Assembly (NCBI GenBank): GCA_003278425.1
Contig: QCFE01000003.1
Coordinates: 1-64,000, forward strand
Source: Prochlorococcus sp. AG-363-B11
Lineage (GTDB): Bacteria; Cyanobacteriota; Cyanobacteriia; PCC-6307; Cyanobiaceae
DNA length: 64,000 nt
Direction of reading: 5' to 3'
A program made the position numbers and the translations under genes. Of the stretch, positions 18,122 through 25,304 are shown in pieces. Each line of letters starts with the position of its first letter. Position 1 is the first letter of the stretch. The notes beneath the pieces are model-generated. The model saw only the letters and a program-made list of their open reading frames with translations, was not told the origin of the DNA and ran no database searches.

Positions 18122-18537
18122 GCCGAGAAAAATGGTAACGACTTATTCTCAAGCTCTTTTTAAAGCTTGCTAGAGAATCTAATTAAAGATTATCAATATT
18201 GATATATTCATCAACTTTTCAAGATGGAGTTCTTCCTTAAACAGCTCTTCCTCTATCTTTTAACCACTTGAATATATTCCAACCTTCTTGAAAGAAATAT
18301 CGGGTCGTCTTCTTTCCTCTGACTTAGGTCTCTACTTGAAATGATTAGACGAAGGAGCCAGGTCAAAAAAAACCTTCACGGGATGACCTGGATTCAGTCA
18401 TCCAGAAAGTTTTTGCAATCTTTGATTATCAATTCCACAACCATATTAATAGCCAATTTAGCTCTTAAGCTTGATTTTGCTTTCTAGAAAACCCTTGTTT
18501 CCTAAGAAAAAAAAAGAAAATTATATAAAATCGATTT
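18122..18537. other. 416-bp intergenic region with rplS leader structures
   Basis: The gap lies between divergent map and rplS. No protein or tRNA gene is visible. Next to map, ATTCTC (18145-18150) and GAGAAT (18173-18178) flank a nested AAGCT/AGCTT pair, giving a hairpin at the map leader. Further on there is a set of overlapping inverted repeats (18351-18403) described separately. The final 30 bases before rplS are A-rich with no clear Shine-Dalgarno sequence. Confidence 0.5.
18351..18403 (+). promoter_or_regulatory. Candidate structured leader of rplS: pseudoknot versus alternative hairpin
   Basis: GAAGG (18351-18355) can pair with CCTTC (18373-18377), and CCAGGTCA (18358-18365) with TGACCTGG (18384-18391). 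The two helices interleave in the order 5'1-5'2-3'1-3'2, which is an H-type pseudoknot. GGATGAC (18381-18387) can instead pair with GTCATCC (18397-18403), followed by AGAAAGTTTTT. That hairpin uses bases 18384-18387 of the other helix, so the two folds exclude one another. It lies 135 bp before the rplS start. Pairings are seen directly; regulation is inference, and a stand-alone small RNA is possible. Confidence 0.4.
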
Positions 18538-19068
18538 ATGAACAGTTACAATGATTGTTCGGCAAATAAAATTGGATCTGGGATGACGGATGATTTAAAA
18601 AATAACTCTCCCAAAGAGGAAGAAGTTAAAGCCCCGACTGATGACTCTCCAATAGTCACTCAAAATAATTCAAATGCCAAAGAAGCATCTCACTCAAGTT
18701 CTAAAGAAGAGATGACACCTCAAGGGCTAATTGAATTATTCGAAAAATCACAACAAAAGAAAAAAGTTCCTGAGGTTTACGTAGGAGATACAGTACGTGT
18801 TGGAGTACGCATTAGTGAAGGCAATAAAGAACGAGTTCAACCTTACGAAGGAGTAATAATTGCAAAACGACATGGAGGTATAAATCAAACAATTACCGTT
18901 AGACGCATTTTCCAAGGAATTGGCGTTGAAAGAGTTTTTATGATTCATAGCCCGCAAGTTGCTTCTATAAAAGTTGAGCGTCGCGGTAAAGTGAGAAGAT
19001 CGAAGCTATTTTACCTTCGTGATCGTGTCGGTAAAGCGACTCGTGTCAAGCAGCGCTTCGATCGCTGA
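18538..19068 (+). CDS. rplS: 50S ribosomal protein L19
   Basis: L19 lies at the 30S-50S interface of the ribosome. The C-terminal 115 residues are canonical: [14 protein letters not shown] opening ([19 protein letters not shown]), [27 protein letters not shown] and [16 protein letters not shown]. The first 60 residues are a hydrophilic, Ser/Asn/Glu-rich extension not found in E. coli L19, common in picocyanobacterial copies. The start is uncertain: ATG at 18538 gives 176 residues, and ATG at 18583 ([14 protein letters not shown]) gives 161. It heads a translation cluster with tRNA-Trp 61 bp downstream. Confidence 0.95.
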   Translation: MNSYNDCSANKIGSGMTDDLKNNSPKEEEVKAPTDDSPIVTQNNSNAKEASHSSSKEEMTPQGLIELFEKSQQKKKVPEVYVGDTVRVGVRISEGNKERVQPYEGVIIAKRHGGINQTITVRRIFQGIGVERVFMIHSPQVASIKVERRGKVRRSKLFYLRDRVGKATRVKQRFDR

Positions 19069-19092
19069 GGTTTCGACCTCGTTCAATCCAAA

Positions 19093-19113
19093 TACCAATC
19101 TGCAAAATTGGTA
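19093..19113 (+). repeat. 7-bp hairpin between rplS and tRNA-Trp
   Basis: TACCAAT (19093-19099) pairs perfectly with ATTGGTA (19107-19113) around a 7-base loop. It lacks a T-run, so it is more likely an RNA processing or stability element than a terminator. Confidence 0.5.
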
Positions 19114-19129
19114 GTAGGGCATCTACAAT

Positions 19130-19202
19130 GCGCCGTTAGTTCAGTTGGTAGAACGCAGGTCTCCAAAACCTGATGTCGGGGGTTCAAGTCCTCCACGGCG
19201 CG
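19130..19202 (+). tRNA. tRNA-Trp (anticodon CCA)
   Basis: The 73-nt cloverleaf is complete. The acceptor stem GCGCCGT pairs with ACGGCGC and leaves a G discriminator. The D arm is GTTCAGTTGGTAGAAC. The anticodon stem CAGGT/ACCTG encloses the loop CTCCAAA with anticodon CCA. The T arm is GGGGG-TTCAAGT-CCTCC. The 3' CCA is not encoded. It lies between rplS and the 62-residue gene on the same strand and is probably cut from their shared transcript. Confidence 0.97.
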
Positions 19203-19236
19203 TTAGTCACCCTTTAAGTAGTTTCTTTTTTTACGA

Positions 19237-19425
19237 ATGGAGTTAGACCTTCAACCAGGTGATGTCGTAAAGGTCCTTGAGTCTGCAGCTCTAGGCTGGG
19301 TTAGGGCACGTGTAATACGAGTCAAATCTGGCGGTAGAGTTGTTGTACAAAGTGACCAGGGGCGGGAGTTTACTGCTAGAGGCAACCAAGTTAGGCTCAT
19401 TGAACCAGCAGGATTCCGTCCATGA
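19237..19425 (+). CDS. 62-residue protein resembling the hyperconserved picocyanobacterial protein
   Basis: The small soluble protein (MELDLQPGDVVKVLESAALG ... IEPAGFRP) has the pattern of a short SH3-like beta-barrel: PGDVVKVL, WVRARVIRVKSGGRVVVQSD, REFTARGNQVRLIEP. From memory it corresponds to the protein reported as almost invariant across Prochlorococcus and marine Synechococcus, located by rplS and tRNA genes; I could not check this. Its function is unknown. The basic patch and position between tRNA-Trp (34 bp before) and tRNA-Asp suggest a role in translation or RNA binding, which is inference. A 13-bp A/T hairpin follows its stop. Confidence 0.85.
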   Translation: MELDLQPGDVVKVLESAALGWVRARVIRVKSGGRVVVQSDQGREFTARGNQVRLIEPAGFRP

Positions 19426-19438
19426 TTTCCATCAAGTC

Positions 19439-19470
19439 TTTCATTTTTAAATGTAATTTTAAAAATGAAA
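19439..19470 (+). terminator. 13-bp A/T-rich hairpin after the 62-residue gene
   Basis: TTTCATTTTTAAA (19439-19451) is the exact reverse complement of 19458-19470 around a 6-base loop. It starts 14 bp after the stop codon. There is no T-run beyond the stem, so it may act as an mRNA 3' stabiliser rather than a true terminator. Confidence 0.5.
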
Positions 19471-19473
19471 TAA

Positions 19474-19506
19474 CAACCTTCTAAAACAAGCCTGTTTGAA
19501 AGGTTG
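19474..19506 (+). repeat. Two-part hairpin upstream of tRNA-Asp
   Basis: CAACCTT (19474-19480) pairs with AAGGTTG (19500-19506), and within it AAACA (19484-19488) pairs with TGTTT (19493-19497) around a 4-base loop. The intervening bases form a small internal loop. It follows the previous hairpin directly and could belong to an RNA processed from the rplS-tRNA transcript. Confidence 0.45.
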
Positions 19507-19596
19507 ACGTAAGAGAGGTTATAGGTTGATACTTCTTTTGCCGGGCTTAAGGCATTAGGCAACCCCTAGAAGCTTCCAAAAAGTCCTCTTCAAATT

Positions 19597-19670
19597 GGGA
19601 CCGTAGTTCAACTGGTTAGAGCACCGCCCTGTCACGGCGGAAGTTGCGGGTTCGAATCCCGTCGGTCCCG
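19597..19670 (+). tRNA. tRNA-Asp (anticodon GTC)
   Basis: The 74-nt cloverleaf is complete: acceptor GGGACCG/CGGTCCC with G discriminator, D arm GTTCAACTGGTTAGAGC, anticodon stem CCGCC/GGCGG with loop CTGTCAC (anticodon GTC), and T arm GCGGG-TTCGAAT-CCCGT. The 3' CCA is not encoded. It ends 21 bp before the gltX start on the same strand. Confidence 0.97.
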
Positions 19671-19691
19671 TATCCAAATTGACTAAAGCTA

Positions 19692-21122
19692 TTGACAGTT
19701 AGAGTAAGAATCGCACCCAGTCCCACAGGATATTTACATATAGGGACAGCAAGGACAGCCTTATTCAATTGGTTATATGCCCGCAAAAACAATGGTACTT
19801 TTTTACTTCGAATAGAAGATACTGATAAAGAAAGATCTAAAGCAGAGTTCACATCAAGCATCCTTGAAGGACTTAAATGGCTTGGATTAAATTGGGACGA
19901 AGAAGCAATTCTTCAATCTGAGCGTATTGATCTGCATCGAAAAGCAATTTTATCTTTACTTGAAAAAGGTCTTGCCTATAGGTGTTATGCAACTGAAGAA
20001 GAACTTCAAATGATGAGAGATGCTCAAGTAAATGCAGGTGAAGCTCCTCATTATGACAATCGCCATAGGAACCTGACATCTGAAGAAGAAGCTAAATTCA
20101 TTGATGAAGGAAGGAGCTCCGTAATTCGTTTTCGAATTAATAAAAAAGACTCAATTAATTGGAACGACATGATTAGGGGTCCAATGCTTTGGAACAGCAA
20201 AGATCTAGGAGGAGACATGGTCATATCTAGGAGAGCTCCTGCTCAGGAGATTGGAGACCCGCTATACAACCTAGTCGTAGTAATAGATGATGCCTCAATG
20301 CAGATTTCTCATGTAATTCGTGGAGAGGACCACATATCAAATACAGCTAAACAAATCCTTCTTTACGAAGCTCTTGATCTTCCGCAACCAGTCTTTGCAC
20401 ATACACCTTTAATTTTGAACCCTGAAGGCAAAAAGCTTTCGAAACGAGATGGAGTCACTTCCATTACTGATTTCAGAAAAATGGGTTACACATCAAATGC
20501 TTTAACTAACTACATGGCACTATTAGGCTGGTCTCCACCTGAGGGTATGGGTGAAAGATTCAATCTAGAAGAAGCATCTGAGGTTTTTGACTTTGACAGA
20601 GTAAACAAAGCAGGGGCAAAATTTGACTGGGATAAACTTAAATGGCTTACCGCCCAAGAAATTCACGATTGGACTCCAGATAAACTTCTTAAACAGTTAA
20701 AACTTATTTGGAGTAAAGAGGGCTGGACTTTGCCTGATAAAGAGTGGGGATTAAAACTAGTGAAACTTATAGGTCCATCTCTAACGCTCCTTAATGATGG
20801 CCTTGAAGAAAGTCGTATTTTCTTTGAAGAGCCTTCTATAAAAGAGGATGGGGTTAAACAATTAGAAATAGAAGGAGCCAAAGAAGCATTGAGACATATT
20901 TCACAACAGCTCGAACTTTCCCAATGGGATGGCCTTAACCATGATGTAGCTAAACAATTAATATCTGAATGCTCTCAGGCATTAGGGATAAAAAAAGGGC
21001 TAATTATGAAAAGTCTTAGAGCAGCCTTGATGGGCAGCCTTCAAGGACCAGATCTAATCTCCTCATGGGGTTTACTGGCAATGGAATCTAAAGACCTTAA
21101 TAGGTTAAAAAAAGTACTATAA
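19692..21122 (+). CDS. gltX: Glutamyl-tRNA synthetase
   Basis: This class I synthetase charges tRNA-Glu. In cyanobacteria that product feeds both translation and 5-aminolevulinate synthesis through HemA and HemL. The 476 residues show the HIGH-type motif at 16-19 ([15 protein letters not shown]) and the KMSKS equivalent KLSKRDG near residue 250. Initiation is at TTG 19692, because [13 protein letters not shown] is the canonical N-terminus and no in-frame ATG is suitable; no strong ribosome binding site is seen. The tRNA-Asp gene is immediately upstream, so the transcript may include it. Confidence 0.97.
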   Translation: MTVRVRIAPSPTGYLHIGTARTALFNWLYARKNNGTFLLRIEDTDKERSKAEFTSSILEGLKWLGLNWDEEAILQSERIDLHRKAILSLLEKGLAYRCYATEEELQMMRDAQVNAGEAPHYDNRHRNLTSEEEAKFIDEGRSSVIRFRINKKDSINWNDMIRGPMLWNSKDLGGDMVISRRAPAQEIGDPLYNLVVVIDDASMQISHVIRGEDHISNTAKQILLYEALDLPQPVFAHTPLILNPEGKKLSKRDGVTSITDFRKMGYTSNALTNYMALLGWSPPEGMGERFNLEEASEVFDFDRVNKAGAKFDWDKLKWLTAQEIHDWTPDKLLKQLKLIWSKEGWTLPDKEWGLKLVKLIGPSLTLLNDGLEESRIFFEEPSIKEDGVKQLEIEGAKEALRHISQQLELSQWDGLNHDVAKQLISECSQALGIKKGLIMKSLRAALMGSLQGPDLISSWGLLAMESKDLNRLKKVL

Positions 21123-21139
21123 AAATTTAAATGATCTCT

Positions 21140-22336
21140 TTAATCCTCAGCAAGTAATCCTAATCTTTTTGCTAATGGTTTTGCTGTTAACCCCTGGATA
21201 CCTACAGTCATAAGAATAGTTAGGAAAACCAACCCTTGTAGCCTTCCTGCGCCTAGGACACCAGCCTGTTCAAGACGAATTGCAAAAAGCGAAGCAACAG
21301 CTGCAGTGACAATACCTCTTGGGGCAAGCCATCCAAGAAATAACCTTTGCTTAATATCCAAAGGCAATCCAATCGTCGCAAGGCTTACAGCTAATGGTCT
21401 AACAACAACCATTAAAACAAGTACGCAACTTACACCTCCCCAACCAAGAGGGCTTAATTCACTCCAAGAGACATCTGCAGCAAGAAGTGGGAAAAGCATT
21501 GTGATAGCAAGTTGTGCTAGTTCTCTAATTAATTCATCTAATTTATCAACCTCAATCGAAGAACTTCTACCCACTAGAAAGCCTGCAGCAACTGAAGCAG
21601 GTAAACCTGATTCAGGCAAAATCCATTCACAAATCCCATAAAGAAGGAAAAGCACTCCAAGCGTAATCTGCAATCTAATTCCTATTGCAGAGTCAGTTTT
21701 GATCCTTTGCAAAGCTTCTGAAAGTATCCACCCGCCAATCAAGCCAATAATGACTCCACCTCCCAATCTCGCTAACAAGCCAAAAATTACTTCCCTCCAT
21801 CCATGAAGATCTCCAACCAACAATTCTAGTAAAAGTAAGGCTAATACAGCTCCCACTGGTTCCAAGACAAGCCCTTCTGCTTCAAGAACATCACCTAGAG
21901 GTGAAGCAAGCCGAATTTGCTGGACCAGCGGAGTTACAACTGTAGGGCCAGTGGCTAAAACAATTGCACTGTATACCGCTGCAACATTCCAAGATAATCC
22001 AGCAAGAAAATAAGCAGTTATCCATACAGCTCCTAGAGACACAAAGAGCCTAATAACTAAAATTCTAAAAACAGTTGCTTTTATAGTGTCACCTGGGAGT
22101 CTAAGGTTTAGCCCTCCATCAAAAAGTACAAGACTAACAAGTAGTCCTACAATAATTTCCAGCCCTTGACCCAGGTCAAGCGGCTCAACAAGCCCTAATC
22201 CAGACCTTCCTATTAGAAGTCCAGACAGAAGAAGCAAAACAACTCCTGGAAAGCCAGTCAAAACTGACAATAGTCTTGCTCCTGCGCCAGCAAAAACCGT
22301 CACTCCCCAAAGCAGTCCAAGCTTCTCAGGAGTCAT
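21140..22336 (-). CDS. CPA1-type cation/proton antiporter
   Basis: The 398-residue membrane protein has about 11-12 hydrophobic segments and conserved antiporter patches: LLFDGGLNLRL, the TGPTVVTPLV unwound-helix segment (replacing the TDPV of some members), EAEGLVLEPVGAVLALLLLE and APRGIVTAAVASLFA. It lacks the cytosolic tail of longer NhaP/NhaG proteins. It probably exchanges Na+ or K+ for H+ in the plasma membrane; ion preference cannot be read. It converges on gltX with 17 bp between stops. The hli gene is the next gene upstream on the same strand. Confidence 0.85.
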   Translation of the reverse strand: MTPEKLGLLWGVTVFAGAGARLLSVLTGFPGVVLLLLSGLLIGRSGLGLVEPLDLGQGLEIIVGLLVSLVLFDGGLNLRLPGDTIKATVFRILVIRLFVSLGAVWITAYFLAGLSWNVAAVYSAIVLATGPTVVTPLVQQIRLASPLGDVLEAEGLVLEPVGAVLALLLLELLVGDLHGWREVIFGLLARLGGGVIIGLIGGWILSEALQRIKTDSAIGIRLQITLGVLFLLYGICEWILPESGLPASVAAGFLVGRSSSIEVDKLDELIRELAQLAITMLFPLLAADVSWSELSPLGWGGVSCVLVLMVVVRPLAVSLATIGLPLDIKQRLFLGWLAPRGIVTAAVASLFAIRLEQAGVLGAGRLQGLVFLTILMTVGIQGLTAKPLAKRLGLLAED

Positions 22337-22447
22337 AGAAAAAAGAAAGCTGAGTAATAAGAATCAATCCAAGTAAATAGCCTTGAATAATAGAAATCAT
22401 ATGCATGACTAGTCTCATAAAACTTAGAATTTTTTCTTTTCAACTCG

Positions 22448-22489
22448 TTTGAATCAATTGACGAGATGAAACGAACCAACTGATTCAAA
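22448..22489 (-). repeat. Inverted repeat between hli and the antiporter gene
   Basis: TTTGAATCA (22448-22456) is the exact reverse complement of TGATTCAAA (22481-22489). Two further short pairings inside it (CTCGT/ACGAG and TCGTT/AACGA) compete with one another. It lies downstream of hli on the same strand, but no T-run follows on that strand, so a terminator role is doubtful. It may be a leader element of the antiporter mRNA. Confidence 0.35.
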
Positions 22490-22564
22490 GAATAGATTTT
22501 CATTCTGGAAGAAATTAAGAGTTAAAAAATCTGTTAAATGGGTTAATTTAGATCTAAGAATCGA

Positions 22565-22753
22565 CTACTTACCTCCTAAAATATTATTAGCCAAGATTAA
22601 AACAAACAATCCAAGAATCAAGCCTACTGAAGCCATTCGACCATTCCATATTTCAGCTTGTGGTGTAAAGCCTCTTTTCCATGCATTAAGTTCAGTTTTG
22701 CTAACAGGTGAGATATCTTTCACCTTATCTTCATCAGCAGATGGAGGATTCAT
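22565..22753 (-). CDS. hli: High-light-inducible protein (HLIP, single-helix LHC-like)
   Basis: The 62-residue thylakoid protein has one chlorophyll-binding membrane helix with the generic LHC motif EIWNGRMASVGLILGLFVLILANNI (about 34-58). HLIPs bind chlorophyll and carotenoid and protect photosystem assembly under excess light. The 33-residue hydrophilic N-terminus is longer than in the shortest, phage-shared HLIPs, suggesting one of the conserved single-copy, vertically inherited types. Its start is 39 bp after the tsaD stop on the same strand, and it may be read through from there. The many hli paralogues prevent a precise number. Confidence 0.9.
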   Translation of the reverse strand: MNPPSADEDKVKDISPVSKTELNAWKRGFTPQAEIWNGRMASVGLILGLFVLILANNILGGK

Positions 22754-22792
22754 AACTTACAAATCATCAAAAAGAAAGTTATAAATGGCATT

Positions 22793-23866
22793 TCAGAATG
22801 GGGGGTCAATTTGATAAAGAAGATCACATTGATCTAACCCGTGTCTTGCTGAAACACCAAGGTTTAAGGAACTTAGTCTTGATTTAGATTTTAATCGCAA
22901 TAATGCAGCAGTGCCTATCATTGCCGCATTATCTGTACAAAAGTTTTTAGGAGCCATGTAAACCTTAATTGATTTATCTAAAGCTTCCTTAAACATCATT
23001 TCTCTTAAACGATTGTTAGCCGCTACACCTCCAACCATAACTAAAGAATTAAGATTACTATCAAGGGCACATTTTATGCTTCTTTCTACTAGTACCGCCC
23101 CTACAACCTCTTCAAAACTGGCCGCAAGATTAGCTATAGGAATTTCTAAACCTGCCGAACTAATACTCTCTACTTGGCGTAAAACTGCTGTTTTTAAACC
23201 ACTAAATGAAAAGTCATAAGGGTAAAATCCCCCTTCTGGATTAGAGACTCTCCCTTTAGGGAAAGAGAAGGCTTTAGGGTCACCATTTAGTGCGACCTTC
23301 TGAATTACTGGTCCACCAGGATAAGGAAGTCCCAATAATCTCGCAACTTTATCAAAAGCTTCGCCAGCTGCATCATCATGAGTCCGACCAAGTCTGGTGT
23401 AAGACAAATTGCTACCAACCTTGATTAACTCTGTATGCCCTCCACTGACCAACAAGACCAAATACGGTGGAGCGGGAGACGACTCTGATAGCAAAACTGA
23501 CGCAAGATGACCCTCCAAATGATGAATACCTAAAAAAGGACGTCCATGAAGACAAGCCAATGTTCGAGCTGTTATTGAACCGACCAAAAGAGCACCAGTC
23601 AAACCAGGGGTTACTGTTGCAGCAATTGCATCAACATTAGAAATACTTATTCCCGATTGATCCATTGCTTCTTCTAAAAGAAAAGGCATTTTTTCCAGAT
23701 GCATTCTTGAGGCTATTTCTGGAACTACCCCTCCCCACTTGGCATGTTCATCAGCTTGAGAAGAAATACAATTGGACAATATTTGAAATCTATCCTCTTT
23801 AAATTGGACAACAGCAACGGCTGTCTCGTCACAACTTGTTTCGAGGGCAAGTACAGTTTGCGTCAT
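22793..23866 (-). CDS. tsaD: tRNA N6-adenosine threonylcarbamoyltransferase
   Basis: TsaD, with TsaB and TsaE, transfers threonylcarbamoyl from TC-AMP to A37 of ANN-decoding tRNAs. The 357-residue ASKHA-fold protein shows [15 protein letters not shown] (phosphate loop, 6-20), the metal-binding HHLEGHLAS (about 115-123), [10 protein letters not shown] (about 138-147) and [12 protein letters not shown] (about 274-285). Start and length are typical. It is divergent from psaF, with a 74-bp gap that must hold both promoters. The hli gene follows closely. Confidence 0.96.
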   Translation of the reverse strand: MTQTVLALETSCDETAVAVVQFKEDRFQILSNCISSQADEHAKWGGVVPEIASRMHLEKMPFLLEEAMDQSGISISNVDAIAATVTPGLTGALLVGSITARTLACLHGRPFLGIHHLEGHLASVLLSESSPAPPYLVLLVSGGHTELIKVGSNLSYTRLGRTHDDAAGEAFDKVARLLGLPYPGGPVIQKVALNGDPKAFSFPKGRVSNPEGGFYPYDFSFSGLKTAVLRQVESISSAGLEIPIANLAASFEEVVGAVLVERSIKCALDSNLNSLVMVGGVAANNRLREMMFKEALDKSIKVYMAPKNFCTDNAAMIGTAALLRLKSKSRLSSLNLGVSARHGLDQCDLLYQIDPPF

Positions 23867-23940
23867 TTAGGCGTATCTCATTTAACTTAGTGGTAGTGAA
23901 TCCTGTTCTTATAAGACAGGTTAAATAAGGATTCGAACTA

Positions 23941-24495
23941 ATGCGTCGTCTCTTCTCAATTCTTCTATCTGCTTTCCTTCTTTTAGGGTTAGCACCTATA
24001 GCAAATGCTGCTGCTGGACCAGCACTTAATGCTGACAGAGCTTCTACTGAATTTAATGCTTCTGCGTTAAGTCTTTGCTCAGAAAATGCTCGTTTTCAAG
24101 AGCGGGCTAGCACTGCCTCTACTGCAAAAGACATTGCAAGGTTTGAAAGATATAGCAAGGCTTCTTGTGGTGATGATGGCCTTCCTCATTTGATCATTGG
24201 TGCAACCATTGAACCTTTTGGTGCACTTGCCAACCGCCATCATGAAGGTGACATTTTAATTCCTGCTCACATATTTATTTATATTGCTGGAATTATTGGT
24301 TGGTCAGGCAGAGAGTATCTAAGAGCTTCAAAGGGACTTAAAAATCCTGCTGAAAATGAAATCTTCATTGATTTTGCATTAGCCAGGAAATGCCTAATAA
24401 AAGGTGCGGCATGGCCAGTGGAAGCTAATAAGCAAGGAAGGAGTGGCGACCTTAGAGAAAAGGATGAGAATATTTCCTTAAATGGACCTCGTTAA
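23941..24495 (+). CDS. psaF: Photosystem I subunit III (PsaF)
   Basis: PsaF is a transmembrane photosystem I subunit that faces the lumen. The 184-residue precursor has a signal peptide (MRRLFSILLSAFLLLGLAPIANA, cleavage after about 23), a lumenal region with two cysteines (SLCSENARF and SCGDDGLPHLI) and a membrane helix about IPAHIFIYIAGIIGWSGREYL. The C-terminal tail (NKQGRSGDLREKDENISLNGPR) is slightly longer and more polar than in freshwater homologues. It lies 62 bp before psaJ on the same strand, the usual psaFJ operon. Confidence 0.97.
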   Translation: MRRLFSILLSAFLLLGLAPIANAAAGPALNADRASTEFNASALSLCSENARFQERASTASTAKDIARFERYSKASCGDDGLPHLIIGATIEPFGALANRHHEGDILIPAHIFIYIAGIIGWSGREYLRASKGLKNPAENEIFIDFALARKCLIKGAAWPVEANKQGRSGDLREKDENISLNGPR

Positions 24496-24557
24496 AATCA
24501 AATAAATTTGATATTGACTTTTTCTTAATTTTTATTCCTTATCGCTAGTTATTCCTA

Positions 24558-24692
24558 ATGTTTCAAATTTTCCAAACAAAGTGGTTTAGATCTGCACCAG
24601 TAGTTGCAGCTATTTGGATAGTTCTTACTGCTGGGATTCTTGTTGAGTGGAATCGCTTTGTCCCAGATCTTCTTTTCCACCCTGGTTTATAG
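24558..24692 (+). CDS. psaJ: Photosystem I subunit IX (PsaJ)
   Basis: The 44-residue single-helix subunit sits at the edge of photosystem I beside PsaF and binds peripheral chlorophylls. The sequence opens [20 protein letters not shown] and ends [11 protein letters not shown], with one membrane helix (about 14-32) and the conserved [12 protein letters not shown] lumenal end. It is below the size usually picked up by gene finders, but position after psaF and the match leave little doubt. Its stop is 21 bp from the convergent end of gmk. Confidence 0.97.
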   Translation: MFQIFQTKWFRSAPVVAAIWIVLTAGILVEWNRFVPDLLFHPGL

Positions 24693-24713
24693 TTCTAAGA
24701 AAATTAATTAGGT

Positions 24714-25268
24714 CTACTGAATTAATTTTTTAATTTCAATTAGGGCCTCATAGACATCATCGTTAATTACGATTGCATCAAATTCAGACTGAGACTTCAT
24801 CTCATAGTTTGCTCTTTTCAATCGTCTTGTTATTGCTTCTTCTGAATCAGTACCTCTTTCTCTAATTCGTTTTTCAAGCTCTTCATAGCTTGGAGGTGCA
24901 ATAAATATTTGAAATGCATCTTTAAATGTTTTTCTAATTTGCCTAGCTCCATCCAATTCAATCTCAAGTAAAACTTTTTTGCCTAATGATAATTTCTCTT
25001 GGACCTCAGCTCTAGGAGTTCCATATAAATTACCAGCAAATTCGGCCCATTCTAGGAATCCATCTGCTCTAATTAAATTCCTAAAATCTTTTTCTTTTAG
25101 AAATAGATAGTGTTTACCATCTACTTCTCCCTCTCTAGGCAGCCGAGTTGTGGCAGAAATAGAAAGCCAAATGTTCTTATTTTCTTCAAGCAACTTCTTC
25201 ACAAGTGTTCCTTTACCCACTCCGCTAGGCCCAGTAATCACTGTTAAACCATTTTTGTATTTGTTCAT
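24714..25268 (-). CDS. gmk: Guanylate kinase
   Basis: The 184-residue cytosolic enzyme phosphorylates GMP to GDP with ATP. The P-loop is [10 protein letters not shown] (13-22), followed by the GMP-binding segment [18 protein letters not shown], and [11 protein letters not shown] and [13 protein letters not shown]. Length is normal. The gene is divergent from rqcH, with only 36 bp between starts, so their promoters must overlap. It converges on psaJ. Confidence 0.96.
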   Translation of the reverse strand: MNKYKNGLTVITGPSGVGKGTLVKKLLEENKNIWLSISATTRLPREGEVDGKHYLFLKEKDFRNLIRADGFLEWAEFAGNLYGTPRAEVQEKLSLGKKVLLEIELDGARQIRKTFKDAFQIFIAPPSYEELEKRIRERGTDSEEAITRRLKRANYEMKSQSEFDAIVINDDVYEALIEIKKLIQ

Positions 25269-25304
25269 AGCATTAATCCAATTTCAGCAACAGACTAACT
25301 AAAG

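Noticed and set aside
19130..19670. tRNA genes as possible attachment sites for an integrated element
   Set aside because: No integrase, no repeated tRNA 3' end and no foreign genes are present; the segment between them is a compact translation cluster.
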